Positions 24,578 to 37,042 of a stretch of DNA of 64,000 bases are shown one piece after another. This stretch comes from Hyalella azteca (Eukaryota; Arthropoda; Malacostraca; Amphipoda; Hyalellidae). Each line of letters opens with the position of its first letter. The stretch's first letter is position 1. The notes under the pieces were generated by a model. That model saw only the letters and a program-made list of their open reading frames with translations. It was not told the DNA's origin and did no database searches. The DNA is taken from positions 1 through 64,000 of the forward strand of contig NW_025938220.1 in the NCBI RefSeq assembly GCF_000764305.2, in the 5' to 3' direction. The translations under genes were made by a program, and so were the position numbers.

Positions 24578-25175
24578 TTTACCCGTGGCAAAGTACGGGG
24601 GTTGGTGCTGAAAGAGAAATTTGTGATAAATCAAAGTAGAAGTAGAGGCCAAGTGACAACCGAATATCCTCTGCATACATCACATATTTTAGACCCAACT
24701 TTCTGCGTATCCTCGATTCCTAACAAGCTGGAAATTATTGGCCAGTAAAACATTAGGGAAGTCCAAATATGCAAACTTCATTACAGCAAACAATTACTCC
24801 AAATGGCAAGTGAAAAATAAAAAAAAAACTTTTAATGAATTGTAAAGCACATTACGAATTTACAAATTCGGGAAATCTACGTGACGTACTTTCTTTCATT
24901 CAAATGCATTCGGCATAAAATTTTATTGCAAGTAAATTTTTCACTACCCAGCGCGGTATAAGTTCAGAAAATGTTCTGCACCAACCAATCATTTTTCGAT
25001 AAAGTTCGATGAAACACACTAAAATATCCGCTGATTGGAGGTCGCGCAGTGAGGACGCAATCGCCGCGTCTCTTCATTAAAATTTTAATTGATCGCCGCC
25101 GCAGCAACAGCGCCGCGCCCTGCGCACTTGGGGGACGAAGGCAATAACGGACGCCGCTACACAAGCATTAACTGA
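24578..25175. other. no feature seen
   Basis: Anonymous. A GC-rich patch at 25040-25160 shows no convincing exon. Confidence 0.4.
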
Positions 25176-25250
25176 GTGTGAGTGAACTGACTGGATCTGA
25201 GTGAACTGACTGGATGTGAGTGAACTGACTGGATGTGAGTGAACTAACTT
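25176..25250. repeat. 19-bp minisatellite
   Basis: Four copies of gtgagtgaactgactggat. Confidence 0.9.
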
Positions 25251-25760
25251 GATAAGAAGAATAAGATGAATGGGAGCTAAGGTTCTTTATTTCGATAACT
25301 GCCACCACAGAAAACGTCGACATTACACATTTAAGGAAAAAATATGCCGTAGCACTCCGCGACCTTTTTATTACAGCAAATTTCACGTTCAATCGAGATG
25401 ACTGATGCAGTGAGACTGAGACACCAGAAACTTGCACTCAAACGTCACCAGAAAATGACACCAGTTCGACGAATCCTCCAAATATGTAAGCGAAGTTTTC
25501 GAGTAAAGTCTTGCATGCGGTATCGAACTTTTTACAATTTACAATAGTAGAATTGCATAAAAAATAGGCTTATCTTGGTGCTGAACATAGAAGGAGGCTG
25601 TCGCTTATTCTTTGTTCAAGTTGAATTAAGCGCTGTCATCCAGTCTCGCTAGTGTAACCTTTGCTGTAAACCTGAGCTGTGGCAGCAGCAGCTAAGGAGG
25701 CTCTTTGATAGGACTTAAATTTGTCAAAGTGAGGCTGTGTTGAGGGATGTTGGTCTGTTG

Positions 25761-26018
25761 AATTGCATGTCTAGCTATTTCATCGTATGTTTATTGTGTT
25801 TTCTTGTTTCTTAGTCAAGTATTTTTTCATGTTAATGATGGTTTGTTTGCGGTAAGTGTCCGGTGTTCTTAATGGCGGTTGAGGCATTTTTTGTGTGTTG
25901 ATGCACTGAGTGCCTCAACTGAGTTGATGCACACAAACCATCATTAACATAAAAACTACACTTGACCAAGAAACAAGAAAACACCACAAACATACGATGA
26001 AATAGCTAAACATGCATT
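25761..26018. repeat. foldback element
   Basis: Arms of about 90 bp (25761-25850 and 25929-26018) are inverted copies at roughly 88% identity, sharing agctatttcatcgtatgttt and tgttaatgatggtttgt. The loop contains gttgatgcac words that repeat in direct and inverted order. No target duplication was found. Confidence 0.8.
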
Positions 26019-26579
26019 CTGAGCAGGTCGTATGGTGGCGGTGCATAGGTGAGTGCACTCAAACAAATAACCGTACCAACGCATTCTGGCTTGCGACAAA
26101 AGCGTTCGGCACAGGCGCGTAAAAAAACTCCTCGGGCAGCCGGTGCGCGCTTTTGTTGGATTTAGCGCTTACAGTGATGTTGCCTCACGGCACAGACCGA
26201 CGGAAAATAAGGCAACAAGTGATACATACTTTTATTTTTACTTTATACTTTTTATATACTTTATATTTTTTTAAATATTATACAATTTTATTAAACATCA
26301 TAAGAATTTTTTCCACAGACAGAACATTTTAAAGATTTGAGATAACTTTAAGTTCAAATTAAAGTATTCAACAAAACAAGAGTAATAACTCATATGCTAG
26401 ATATGGCCTAGGCTTTAATCGCCCTCTTCATGATACTATGAAGTAAAACAAGGAGGGAAATAAAAATGTATTGCATCGATTGGTGTATAAAATTAAATAA
26501 ATTATTGAAATTCCTACAATGCTCGTCACAGCACAGCTCTCTGAACATGACCCATCAATTTAATGTATGACCGGATTTC

Positions 26580-26790
26580 ATTATACATGCCTAATCAGGA
26601 CAGTTACAGTACATGAACATCTTATTACAATGAGCTGCATTTATTAAATACCATACTTAATATTTCCGACTCTATCTATTCATTCCCTCTTAACCTTCCG
26701 CCGGAAAAACCATTCGACCGTAGCAGGATTCAAACCAGTGAACGCTTCAGACCGCGCGACGCCTAAGCCAACTTGACCACGGTAGCTCGC
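26580..26790 (-). mobile_element. tRNA-derived SINE
   Basis: Read on the minus strand, the head has an A box TGGTCAAGTTGG (26768-26779) that fits TRGYNNARNNGG and a B box GGTTTGAATCC (26726-26736) with one mismatch, 31 bp apart. These are the internal promoter elements of RNA polymerase III. The flanking arms do not form a clean cloverleaf (acceptor stem disrupted), so it is a SINE head or tRNA pseudogene, not a working tRNA. The body is taken to run to about 26580 but its end is not sharp. Confidence 0.6.
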
Positions 26791-27054
26791 ATGCTTTTAA
26801 AATTGACATTAGCATAACTTTCTACATCATGACTCAATGAATGGTACTTTTGTGCCAAAATTTTCTTGATACCATTTATTTCTGCTATTCTTTATTTCTG
26901 CTAAACTCACCATCATCAACCAGCAACACTTACAGGTTGCGCGCTATCGCAGTCTTGCGTAACTGCTTGCATGACAATTAATCGACGTTGTACGAGGTGT
27001 TGGTGTTCAAACATTCCTCGCACCGCCAATTAATACTTGAATTTAGTTCTTATA

Positions 27055-27178
27055 AGTAGAATTATTATTATATTATATTATTATATTATAATAATATAAT
27101 AATAATATAATATTATTATATTATTATAATATAATATAATTATATTATATTATTATATTATTATTATATTATTATAGA
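27055..27178. repeat. AT palindrome-rich microsatellite
   Basis: Alternating tta/tat and taa/ata words forming nested palindromes. Confidence 0.9.
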
Positions 27179-27867
27179 AGCTCGTCTATGATATCATAAG
27201 CTCCAGGTTAATCTTTTGGCGCACCTCCTACACCCACGGCTGTATGTCTCAGATCCACAAACCCGTCTCTGTATTCGCAGCAAAACAAACACTAATTAAC
27301 TAAACACTAGCATGTGAATGTGGTACTTGCGTTTAATAACTATTACATGATATTTTCAACTTACAATATTGCCACTTTTATAACATTGATATTTAGACCA
27401 AAAACAATGTTATTATCTGTTTAATATAAAATCTTTAAAACTGACTGTGATCATGTCCTGCACATGAATTGAGTTTTGCAGTCGTGTGATCTCGTCTGTC
27501 TTTAATTTCTGTCGGCGTCCCTCCCACCTAAGTTTTTGTCTAACAAATATAGTTCATTTGGATCGGAGGTTTGCGGGAATAATGAGTTGATCATATAGAA
27601 TCGCGACATCAGGAATCCTTAATCCCTAATATAATCATCCTGAATCCTGTCATCTTGAATCCCTTCCCGAATCCCGATTTTCCATATCCAAATTCAAGTC
27701 TCTGATGTTCAATGGGGAACCAAGTATTTTACTTTTGAATAAAATTTACGAACGCCCAAGTAAAAATTACATTTCAGTTGTTTTTAATTCATACCCGGCG
27801 CCCCTATTTGCTATGCCTCACTAATCCCACGAATTAAGGACAACATTTCAGACCAAAGTAATATCGC

Positions 27868-27940
27868 TACACGACCGGTATAGTGGATACGCGCTCGTAT
27901 GGCCTCTGTATGTTTTAAAGAGCCGATCGTTCAATAACCT
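27868..27940 (+). mobile_element. tRNA-like SINE head, degenerate
   Basis: A-box-like CGGTATAGTGG (27876-27886; the typical tRNA word is TGGTATAGTGG) and B-box-like CGTTCAATAAC (27928-27938) at plausible spacing. No recognisable body or tail follows. Confidence 0.35.
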
Positions 27941-28657
27941 AAGCAATGCAATCTGATGCAAGGTTTTTGTTTCATTCTTACGAAAATATGGTAAAAAGAA
28001 GAAGATTTTTACTTAGGGATTTCTTTCCATATTTTTGTATGTAATCTTCAGTGCCCGGCTTATGCCCGGATAAACGCGTAATTTTATGCATAGCTCGGTG
28101 CCCCGCTAGCTGAGATTGCAAGCGCTGTGATATACAAACGTCGCGCTGGGCAATGCATTCCATGAACTATTCCTGTCAACAAAATAATAAATATCCTTGT
28201 ACGTAAGCCCAAATTATAACCAATAATACTTTTCATTAACATCATCCTCGCGAAATGATTTCCGGCAGTTGTAAAATGTCAGTAATTCGTCACATAAGTA
28301 CAAGTATTGTCCCATGAGACAGTAATTGGTCGCCTTACTATTTTAGCAATCGTTAATTAGAGAGCGTTGGCCCCATGGATGAATTTATGTCGCTCTGACA
28401 GCGGTCAGTGCAACGTCAAGGACGCAAGGCGTGCGAATTATGTACGAGTCGGAATCGAAGTCTTCTCTAGTGGGAAATTCCCCACCGTTATTTAGATTAT
28501 TTCTCTCTTCAACATTGTTTCATGCGAATAAGATCATACGTTCAAATTTAATCTAGAGTAAATTTATTGTTATAGTAACTTATGTCGTAGCTAGCCAGGT
28601 TTCTAGAAACTAGAGTTTGCACTAACAGACAATCGCATGCATACTTACACTGGCACA

Positions 28658-28765
28658 CCTGTGTTGTGGGATCCACCCAGTCGTCCTCCGCCGCAGCTTC
28701 CACCCAGTCGTCCGCAGCTTCCCCCAGTGGGATCCACCCAGTCGTCCGCCGCCGCAGCTTCACCA
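28658..28765. repeat. short imperfect repeat of gggatccacccagtcgtcc
   Basis: Three partial copies of ccacccagtcgtccgccgcagcttc-type sequence. Confidence 0.7.
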
Positions 28766-30605
28766 GCAATCAACCCTATGCTATATTATCTTCCTGAACT
28801 TATCTGCCATTGTTATGAGAGCTGGGTTTAATTTTTGAGTGTATGTGTGTGTTTTGCTTCACACTTCAATTATCCTGTTGATTTATTCACCGTCGACTTT
28901 AATTATTCAATAATTCAATTGCGGCTCTAACTTAAGCTCATGCATTTATAAAGTTTTTACCAAATTGCCTTAAAGTTTATCTTACTGAATGAACTAGTCT
29001 TCAATTGTTCTCCCTTTATTTATTTCCACTAATTATGGAAATTCAACTATTCCACTAATTTCTTCTCTTTCCTAAAAATTATTTCTTCCCATAAGTGCGT
29101 TAGCGCACCGTGTGGCAACTTAAACTCTGGTGTGCTTATTCAGCTTAGTTTAATTTCACTCCCTAATTTTTATTTTTGATTTTTACGTGAAATTCTATTC
29201 CTCATTTATTCAAACTAACACTTCCTCGCAGCATGAAGCACACTGCTGTTGTTTGGCTGGTGGTGGCGCGGCCGTTTTCGTCTTGCCCCAATTCGCAGCG
29301 TTGGTTATATGCGTTGTCGCAGCCCCAGTTATATGTATCAATTGCCTGCTTCTTACCCATGACGTAACGGTGGTTAAAAATTCAAATTTCAAACTGAAGC
29401 CACTACTTATGAATTAAAAAACGCTTCTAATGATTAGAACTAGTTTTACTACGTGAATTACCATTGTATGAAATTTGTCACATACTTTATCTGTCTATTT
29501 TAGGCCCACCAAAAGGAGGTGGCTGCGTGCGAACAAACAACATGCACGGCCGCTTCTCGATATCAATTCCTACTTGAACTCTCGAGCGCACATCGCCGAT
29601 ATCGACGAGTCTGTTATCTCCAGGAGAGCTTTTAGAGCGAAAACAGTAATAAAGTATAATTTATTAGGGAGGATGAAGTTGGGCAGTCTTGCTTCAACTC
29701 TAAGGAGCATTGCTCGGTACTGTGCGCGAATGCAGCGACATGTTTCACGTTCAGTCGTACAGCCTCTGTGCACTACTTTTCGTGATCATATTTACTCATA
29801 TGATAAGTTTTTTGCCTGCACAAAGGCAAGAAACATGAGCGTCACACGCCAGATTTTACATATGCTTGTATGACGGAACCCGAATTCTGTGAAATATTTT
29901 TTTAGAACGTAGTATTGGCTGGACTTGTATGATCCGAATTTATTATAAGATTAGAGTTTGATGTTATATATTACGACATTACAATGAGACTAAGTAATGC
30001 GAGTGTATTTTGATTTTGAAACAGCGACATTCAATCTTGTTTAACTGTGATATTATTTTGTTAATTCATAGGATTTAGTCATTAGCGTCTTGGGACGGGA
30101 CTGAATTTTGAAGCTCCAACGTGATTGGTCGAGTTGCTGCTAGCCTCGCGTTGGGGCCCGTTTATTCCCCTAGGTAGTCTTGGACGATGCAGAGCTCGGT
30201 CTCTTTAGAATTAGTTTAGGATTATTCGACTATTAACTTGTCACTAATTTGCCAAATGATTAAAATTATGGTTACTTTATTGCATTGTATTATATTATCT
30301 TCTTTTGTACCTGAATTGCGAAGCTAGTCCGTAAACGAGGTATTGTGGCGAGGTTATTTTAGCCGAGTTACCCCTTGCGGGCAAGTTGTGTGTGCTCAGT
30401 GGTACTGGGTTGGGGTTGCAGACGTTTCGCTGCGAATTTAGGAAGAAAGCCAGATGGGCTTCCAAAATAAAACTCCACTGTAGTACTGGATATATCTCTT
30501 AAAGAGATCCACTAGCGGACTTATAACGGCGTAGGTGGCGTTCTTGGCTAGTTCCTGACTAGCCAAGCTAGTCAGGAGCTAGACGGCTAGTACCCGTGCA
30601 GAGCA
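28766..30605. other. no gene seen; one near-perfect hairpin
   Basis: AT-rich, with weak open frames at 29187 (a hydrophobic stretch of ~25 residues) and 29475, neither recognisable. At 30548-30582, ctagttcctgactagc, loop caa and gctagtcaggagctag form a 16-bp stem with one mismatch. An AATAAA occurs at 30474. Confidence 0.4.
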
Positions 30606-30910
30606 CCTCTCGAGTTGTGGGGGCTAATAACCTCCGCATTCGAGTATATTTATTAGCGTTCTGGTGCAACTTCTGCTTTACCGTTCGCGTCTCCCGTGTC
30701 GTGGGAATTAATACCTTCCACGCTCGGGAGTAATCGGAACTTGGTAGGGCATTGGGGGCTCGTACCCCACATCATTGCATTGGTTATCGGCATTGTGTTG
30801 CAGCTCGTACCTGTACCCTTGCTGTCCGTTTCTGTGTTCTTGGCAGTGCATTAGGGCTCGAACCCCTGATCATTGCATTGGCTGTCGCCATCGTGGTGCA
30901 GCTCGTAAAG
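30606..30910 (+). other. array of four RNA-like hairpins, possible retroelement leader
   Basis: Hairpins 1 (30608-30645) and 2 (30690-30731) share one architecture: an outer stem (ctcga/tcgag in 1, ctcccg/cgggag in 2), an inner stem (gtggggg/cctccgc and gtggga/ttccac) and a loop containing taata. Hairpins 3 and 4 (near 30753 and 30852) are gggg-ctcgta-cccc and aggg-ctcgaa-ccct inside a 99-bp direct repeat that also shares atcattgcattgg. Stem bases change on both sides together. The word ttgggggctcgt resembles a tRNA-Pro primer-binding site, so an LTR-element leader is one possibility; no second LTR or pol frame was found. Confidence 0.45.
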
Positions 30911-31731
30911 ATCACCAATATTCTACGAAAAGTTCCTCGTTTTCATTCCTTTTCTCTCCAACGCAAGGGAATTTAGAGCCGGACCACAGAGTGACTCTAG
31001 CTAGCCCTTGTGTTGAAACCAATACGGAAGTCACCGTCAAGTCGGCTCGCTACCCATAATTATTTAGACTTCGCGGTGGTGTTTCCGATTACACTTGATA
31101 GCAACTACTACCAGTTCTTGAGCAGCGCACTTTTTCATGTACTGAAAAGATAACAAAGGGCCAGAACGGTTTATGAGTAGAGAACGATCAGGTGCTAAGA
31201 GACTCCTAATACTGTTTTTTTCAGTGTGAGAAATTTCTTAAATGAGTTCTTCTTAAATAAATTCTCGTGCCTTCAACATGACCCTAACCGCCCCATAATT
31301 TTGACTGGATGGTGAACAGGAAATATTGTAAACGACGTTTTCCAGTTTGGCTGCAGACGACAAAATGGAAGTTTTACATGATCTGTGATGGCCTACAACT
31401 CTAGCTGATTTTGTGCGACTTAGACAGACACAAATGGTCTTCTTTTGAAGGTCTTAACGATGTACTCGTGATAAGCAATGGTCGGTCTGCACTGCCAAAT
31501 GTAGTCGCTGATGGAGCGCTTAGTGCAAGATGAAGCCACGCAGGGACCGGCGGCAAATCGTTGGCCATTCATCGCCCGCCTTTAAATCACAGCCAATTTT
31601 CTTACGAGGCTCGCAGTGGCTTTCATTTCCTTGTTCTGCTGGGGATGTTTGGAGTGCAGGCAAGCTTGGAGTGCGGCCAACATCACGAGGCGGCGGTCAC
31701 ATTTCTTCGTTTGTGAAAAATCGGTCCAAAT
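30911..31731. other. no feature seen
   Basis: Anonymous sequence. Confidence 0.4.
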
Positions 31732-31772
31732 TATGGGCGAGTTATGGGCGAGTTATGGGCGAGTTATGGGCG
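31732..31772. repeat. 12-bp minisatellite gagttatgggcg
   Basis: Just over three copies. Confidence 0.9.
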
Positions 31773-31849
31773 CGCGAAGCGTCTTTTGGCCAGCAACTGC
31801 TCCTTGCATCAGCTCACCGGACACACTGGGTCAGGTATGATGTGGTGCG

Positions 31850-32005
31850 CCATGTGCTGTGTCATGTGTCATGTGATGCGCCATGTGTCACGTGCTGTGT
31901 CATGTGTCATGTGCTGTGTCATGTGCTGTGTCATGTGCTGTGTCATGTGCTGTGTCATGTGCTGTGTCATGTGCTATGTCATGTGTCGTGTGGTGCGTCA
32001 TGTGC
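31850..32005. repeat. 12-bp minisatellite atgtgctgtgtc
   Basis: About 13 copies with variants at the left edge (atgtgtcatgtgatgcgcc). Cys-rich open frames here are repeat read-through. Confidence 0.9.
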
Positions 32006-34459
32006 TTGTAACTTACTGGGTTATGTTTTTTGAGACCGGATTTTGGAGTGTGATGTGGTTCATTTTGTTAAGTGTAAGGGTGTATTATAAGTGTATTATA
32101 TTAAGTGTATTATATATATAATAATGTCTTATTATGTCTACTCTTCCCAGTTTCGAACTTCAATTAAGCCTCTAAACTACGGCCCTCACCTACGCTGCTA
32201 ACTTACGGCCCTCATGTTGTCTCCTAAGACTCTCACTCCGACCCTCTGCCAGTACCTGCAGTTACGACCCTGGGCTATGATCCTCCTGGGCTTGCCACAT
32301 GCCCTCAAATTTCCATCGGCTCCCCTCGGTCGGTACCACTGCCGCGTTTCGTTTATTTCTCTTTTCCACGACGGAATTCCGGTGCCGAATCTCGGCCAAC
32401 ATGAAAGGGAAATTTGTGACTAGGTCTCGAGGGACAGGCCTGCGCTCCAGACGGCCGCTGATAAAAAGAGGAACTTTGAGTCAAAATCGTGACTGCACGG
32501 TACGGAAAACTTGATATTAGAATAAAATCCGATTTACGTCTGAGTTAATGGCAGTAAAATTTCATGACAAAATGTGATGGCATTGACAAAAGTTACGATC
32601 GCTTATGGTCTTTCTCTTTATACTCACTTTAAAATATTGTTCTACTATCCAACTCCAATCAAACTTTTCCAACAACACGTCTTTGAAACAATTTCTTGGT
32701 TTCAAAGAAGAACAATTTTTTATTTCTTCAAACTCTTCCTCGTTGCAGAATTGATATGCAGGCCATTGTTATTAAGTGAGCATCCCTCTTGAAAGAGCAA
32801 CGGCCGCCCAGTAGCGAAAGTTGAGGTAATTTGGTCGCCGTATGGAGTCGTCGTAGAGCGCGGGACTTGAGAACGTTTGTTGCGTGCAGCGCGCGATCGC
32901 GTCACACTCTTTCGGTGCTGCGCCGTATCTTAACCAAGTAAGTAACTTCACACTCTGCACGTCGACAGCGCAGCAGCAGCGAGTGAAATATTGCGGGCTG
33001 TGGCAGGGACAGGTTGTGGTGGCTTTAAAATAAAGTCTATTTGGAAACTTAATTTATTGTAATCTCCTTTTGTTCAGCTTGTTAGCAAATTGTTAATGAA
33101 AAGCATGCTTTGGTCTTCCTTCAATCAAACCTGCATATATGAAGAACTTCCGCCTAACAACACTAATATTATATTTATGCATAATCATCTTTATTTTCTT
33201 TTTTTCTACGAACTAGATGGCTTCAAGCGGAATTTGTTCATAATTAAGAACTTCAGAATGGAACTTGGAAATTCTTCATTTCAATAAATTATTATAATAC
33301 AAATGCATGAATCATTAGTTAGCCTTCAACCACGAATCCTGCGTCCAAAGCACAACAGTCATTTGCACGCGGGGAAAAATTGATGTAAATTGCGAGGTAT
33401 ATCGTCCATTGAAGGTCTCAAGCGAGCACCAATAGAAGGAGTTTCCACGTCAACAACCATTCTACTTCCCTTCCTGATGTGAATGCACATTAAATGCAGC
33501 TTAATACTTCATAGACCTAGGAGGCTGTGCACAAATTTAGGATTTGAGCAAATATCATTTGCACATACATCAATTGGGCACTGAGTATTTTAAGCGAATA
33601 GTGTCGATGTAATCTTAGCTGTAAGCTATGTACTGTAATCTATAAGCAATATACATACTGTAACATATAAGCGATACATTCTAACCTAATACATATACTC
33701 TGACCTAAAATCTTTGAGAACCAACCAGCTTTACCTTCAATTGACCTATGTTCCAACAAAGTTGTTTGGGTCACCGACACTCCAACTCGGCCCACATGAT
33801 CGTCTAGTGTCATTTGATTACTGACGTTTGTCGCTTAAAGTCACTTAATTGCACATCTTCTTAAAGTCACTTAATTGCACATCTTCCGACACTATAAACA
33901 ATTCAAGCGTTGATGAAAGAGGCATGCTTTACTGAACAATCCAGTCACGCGTTTCAAGTCTTAAGGCTTTCTTGCACCAACAAAATGAACAATAATTATA
34001 CTCCTGACTAGAGATCTTATCCATAGATCAAATAACACATAAGAAATGAAGCATTTACATCGATTTAATATCCTGATTTAATAATACACGTCAGGACCTA
34101 ACACACAACGTACCTCTGATCGGGCTTCATGCCGCATAATAATCTTTTAACGCGCACCGTTCGCACACCAACTTCCGTATATAATAAACATAAATGGAAA
34201 TGAACAAATTTGAAATTACAAATGAATTTCAAGTAAGAAGATAAAAACACGAGTTTTCCCGTACAAAGTAGAGTTGGAAATACAACTGCTCTTTTGGCGG
34301 CAAACGTCAGAATTTGTCAAATTATTTTCAGCATATCTCAGTTAATTGATCCCCCTTGTGTAGAAGGCACTCGTATGAATGTACCTAGGTCCTGAGCTGT
34401 AGGGTGCCACCTCTACCATGAGATTAACGCGCTCTGAAATGCCAATGCAGTTCAATGTG
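32006..34459. other. no gene seen; one 25-bp direct duplication
   Basis: Anonymous AT-rich sequence. At 33835-33886 the 25-bp word containing aagtcacttaattgcacatc is present twice in tandem. Confidence 0.4.
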
Positions 34460-34712
34460 GATCAGCAGTTTGGGACTTGAGAAGCACTGCGAGCTGCAGT
34501 TTTCGATTTAATGCTTTATCAAAGTGATTCAGCAGTTTGGGACTTGAGAAGCACTGCGAGCTGCAGTTTTCGATTTAATGCTTTATCAAAGTAATTCAGC
34601 AGTTTGGGACTTGAGAAGCACTGCGAGCTGCAGTTTTCGATTTAATGCTTTATCAGTGTGATTAAGCAGTTTGGGACTTGAGAGGCTCTGCGAGCTGCGG
34701 TTTGCGCAATTG
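34460..34712. repeat. 67-bp minisatellite
   Basis: 3.7 copies of a unit starting cagcagtttgggacttgaga and containing gcgagctgcagttttcgatt. The last copy is the most diverged and abuts the 3' end of the minus-strand coding candidate. Each unit holds an ATTAAA on the minus strand. Confidence 0.9.
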
Positions 34713-34719
34713 CTTAATT

Positions 34720-35204
34720 TTAAAATGTTAAGAGGATTGTTGCGTGAAGCTTTTCAGACGTTTGCTCTCGTCGAGAAAGGCCGCCCTGGTTGCCGGCGGC
34801 CTCTTCGTTGGTGTAGGCCGACATGTAGGCCGACACAGCTCGCTCAGCCTCAGCGGCCGCCGCCAGCGCTAAATTGTCCGTAGCCGACATGGCGTTGTCG
34901 GAGCTGTCGCTCGGTGGTTCAGGCTCTAGGATGATAGGAATGTTAGTTATCTTGAACCCTGGCGCTGAAGTTGTACAGAAATTCAAGGCGGTGTTCCCCA
35001 TGACTTCTTGGTTTCGGTCGGTGCCATCAATCTTCTCACACTCTCCTTCCGAGAGACCAGCCATCAGCGTCCGCATTTTCTTGCTCGCCCTTTTCCTGAC
35101 AGATTGTTTCCCGCCCTCCTTCTTGACCCTGTCTTGCGGTCCTTCCCCTTCATTAGGAGTTCTCAAGGGGGCGTGTCGTTTAGTCAAGCGCCCCCCCTCC
35201 TCAT
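34720..35204 (-). CDS. coding-like ORF, acidic/Ala-rich protein, start broken by a G-run
   Basis: An open frame of about 155 codons ending at TAA (34720-34722). It begins basic (KKEGGKQSVRKRASKK, a possible nuclear-localisation-type cluster), continues with a mixed, protein-like composition (LSEGECEKIDGTDRNQEVMG; ITNIPIILEPEPPSDSSDN) and ends in an Ala-rich helix-like segment (LALAAAAEAERAVSAYMSAY). The frame itself has only a TTG (35185-35187) near its start. An ATG at 35202-35204 lies one frame away, across a run of seven G, so one extra G would give an intact start. Alternatively this is a terminal exon with an upstream acceptor; a good-looking one (gctctgtccag) lies at 35287-35297, but its frames close before reaching this ORF. 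I do not recognise the protein. It could belong to the same minus-strand gene as the candidate exons at 38 and 40 kb, or to a LINE ORF1. Confidence 0.4.
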
Positions 35205-35379
35205 GCTATCCGACTCCCCTCTCGTCCCCCCGGGGGTTGCCGAGGCCTTCAGATCCCCCCAGGAGCGCTCGTACCGGCGCGGCGACCTGGACAGAGCGGG
35301 ACGCAGGTTATGCGAGGCACTGAACCGCAGCACATTACGGCAGTGCAATCTCATTGAATACGTGTATATATCACTCTAG

Positions 35380-35720
35380 CAATTTAAATCTCATCTAATC
35401 ACTTCAAATCACGATGAATGTCAATGAATCTCTTTAGAATTCATTCAATCCCTTCAATCGCATTAAACATAATCGTATCCTAATCCTGGCGTAATCGTAT
35501 CTTAATGTGTCATAAAATATAACTTTATTAATTTGAATCAAAGTGAATTGTATTGAATCCCATTGAATTCTGCTGAATTGTACTGTGTGCCGCCTTAGAT
35601 TGAATTGCATTCCATTTAGTACTATCAGTTCCAATTGATTTTTATTGAGACCGATAGAGCCAAATTAAAAAAATAAATAGTATTGAATGACATGTAACTC
35701 TATTGAGAACGAAGGAATCA
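35380..35720. repeat. cryptically simple attgaat-rich sequence
   Basis: Loose repetition of attgaattc / aatcccattgaat words without a fixed period. Confidence 0.55.
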
Positions 35721-35883
35721 AATTGAGTCCCATTAATTTCTTTGACTCCGTTATTATTCCCTTGACTCCGTTATTAATTATTTTTCATCGTGCTTGAGTC
35801 ATGCGCGTTCATTTCAACAGGAAGCGTGCGCAGAGAGACGAGTGATGTGATATCTCCCAGATCAACCGAAACTGTGCAGATAT

Positions 35884-35983
35884 GTTGTGTGCTTCAGACA
35901 TGAACAACAGGTAAACAGAGACTGTGAACAGAGATGCGTGTGCCTCAGGCAAGAACAACAAGTCAACAGAGACCCTGAAGTAC
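35884..35983. repeat. ~52-bp tandem duplication
   Basis: gtgtgcttcagacatgaaca and the downstream gtgtgcctcaggcaagaaca begin two diverged copies. Confidence 0.7.
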
Positions 35984-36327
35984 GCTATGTACTCAACCTC
36001 CAACACGGCGGCCGCCATGACATCATGCCAGCGCACGAAGCGATCTTCTTAATGCGCTTCCTAAGTTCAGAAACTTTTAATAACTATAATCCCAACGTGT
36101 CTTGCTGCTATCATTTGTGCAAACACAGCTTAACTTTATTAAAGATTAGAGACGCTTTATGGAAGGCCAGTAATGATACGGCGTTAATATGGCGGCAAGT
36201 TCAAATAGGACGAGGAAATGAGTTCATTACGCGGTGCTGGTGAGCGACGACATCGCCAACGATGCGCCAAATGCTGTCCCGCCGCAGCTGCTGCAGTTAA
36301 CGGCTATTAACCGAACTGTTGGTGAGG

Positions 36328-36610
36328 GGAGAAGGGGAGAGAGGAGTGAGGGAACGAGTAAAAGAGAGAGGTAGAGAATAAAATTATTGTGGAGAGAAGG
36401 AATGAGAGAGGAAGTGAATTAGGATGTGGAACAGTGAGGGAGGAAGAAAGGAATAGAAAAATTGCGAGAGCAAGAGAGTGAGAGAGAAAAGGAGTCAGGG
36501 AGTGAAAAAGGTGGAAGATGTGGCAGTGTCAGGAGGAAAAGGAGTCAGGTGGAAGAAAGAGTGATGATGAGAGAGCGGGAGAGTACAAATTTGAGAAGAG
36601 AAAGAGGGAA
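36328..36610. repeat. purine-rich gagag tract
   Basis: Almost uninterrupted A/G on the plus strand. The Glu/Arg/Ser-rich open frame over it is compositional. Confidence 0.75.
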
Positions 36611-37042
36611 GAACGAAGGCAGTGACATTATAATATGGACCTACAGGGGGAGAAGCATGACTTGGCGAGGAGTCGAGGCGACTTGTTCATCCATTAACTC
36701 TGACATCTCCGGGTGCAGCTGTACGCTATAACGTGACATATGGGTCATTTTTTATCAGTCTCACAATAATGAACGTTAACTAATATGGTTTAGTGAATGT
36801 TTATTTTTTAAAGGCATTCAAGAAGATTGTTCCCTATCACAATTTGTCGTCAAAGATTCAATTAATGACCTATAAGTATCTAAACGGAAATAATTACAGC
36901 AATTGCGTTTCGCTGCTGAAGCACAGTACGTAGTACCTAGAATAATATAAATTAAGTCTCATTTCTATTTGAAGACGACGATGCAACTGACGGATCGTCT
37001 GAGAGGTCCCGACATGACGGCTAAAAGTCAACTTTTGTTAGT
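36611..37042. other. no feature seen
   Basis: Anonymous sequence. Confidence 0.4.

Noticed and set aside
26690..26790. A functional tRNA gene
   Set aside because: A and B boxes are present, but the acceptor and anticodon arms do not pair properly. Better explained as a SINE head.
29187..29417. Small membrane protein with a hydrophobic stretch
   Set aside because: A single 76-codon frame with an equally open opposite strand and no supporting signals.
35287..35297. Splice acceptor joining directly to the 34.7 kb ORF in the phase left by the 38 kb exon
   Set aside because: All frames entering from this acceptor reach a stop before joining the ORF, so the connection would need sequence errors.
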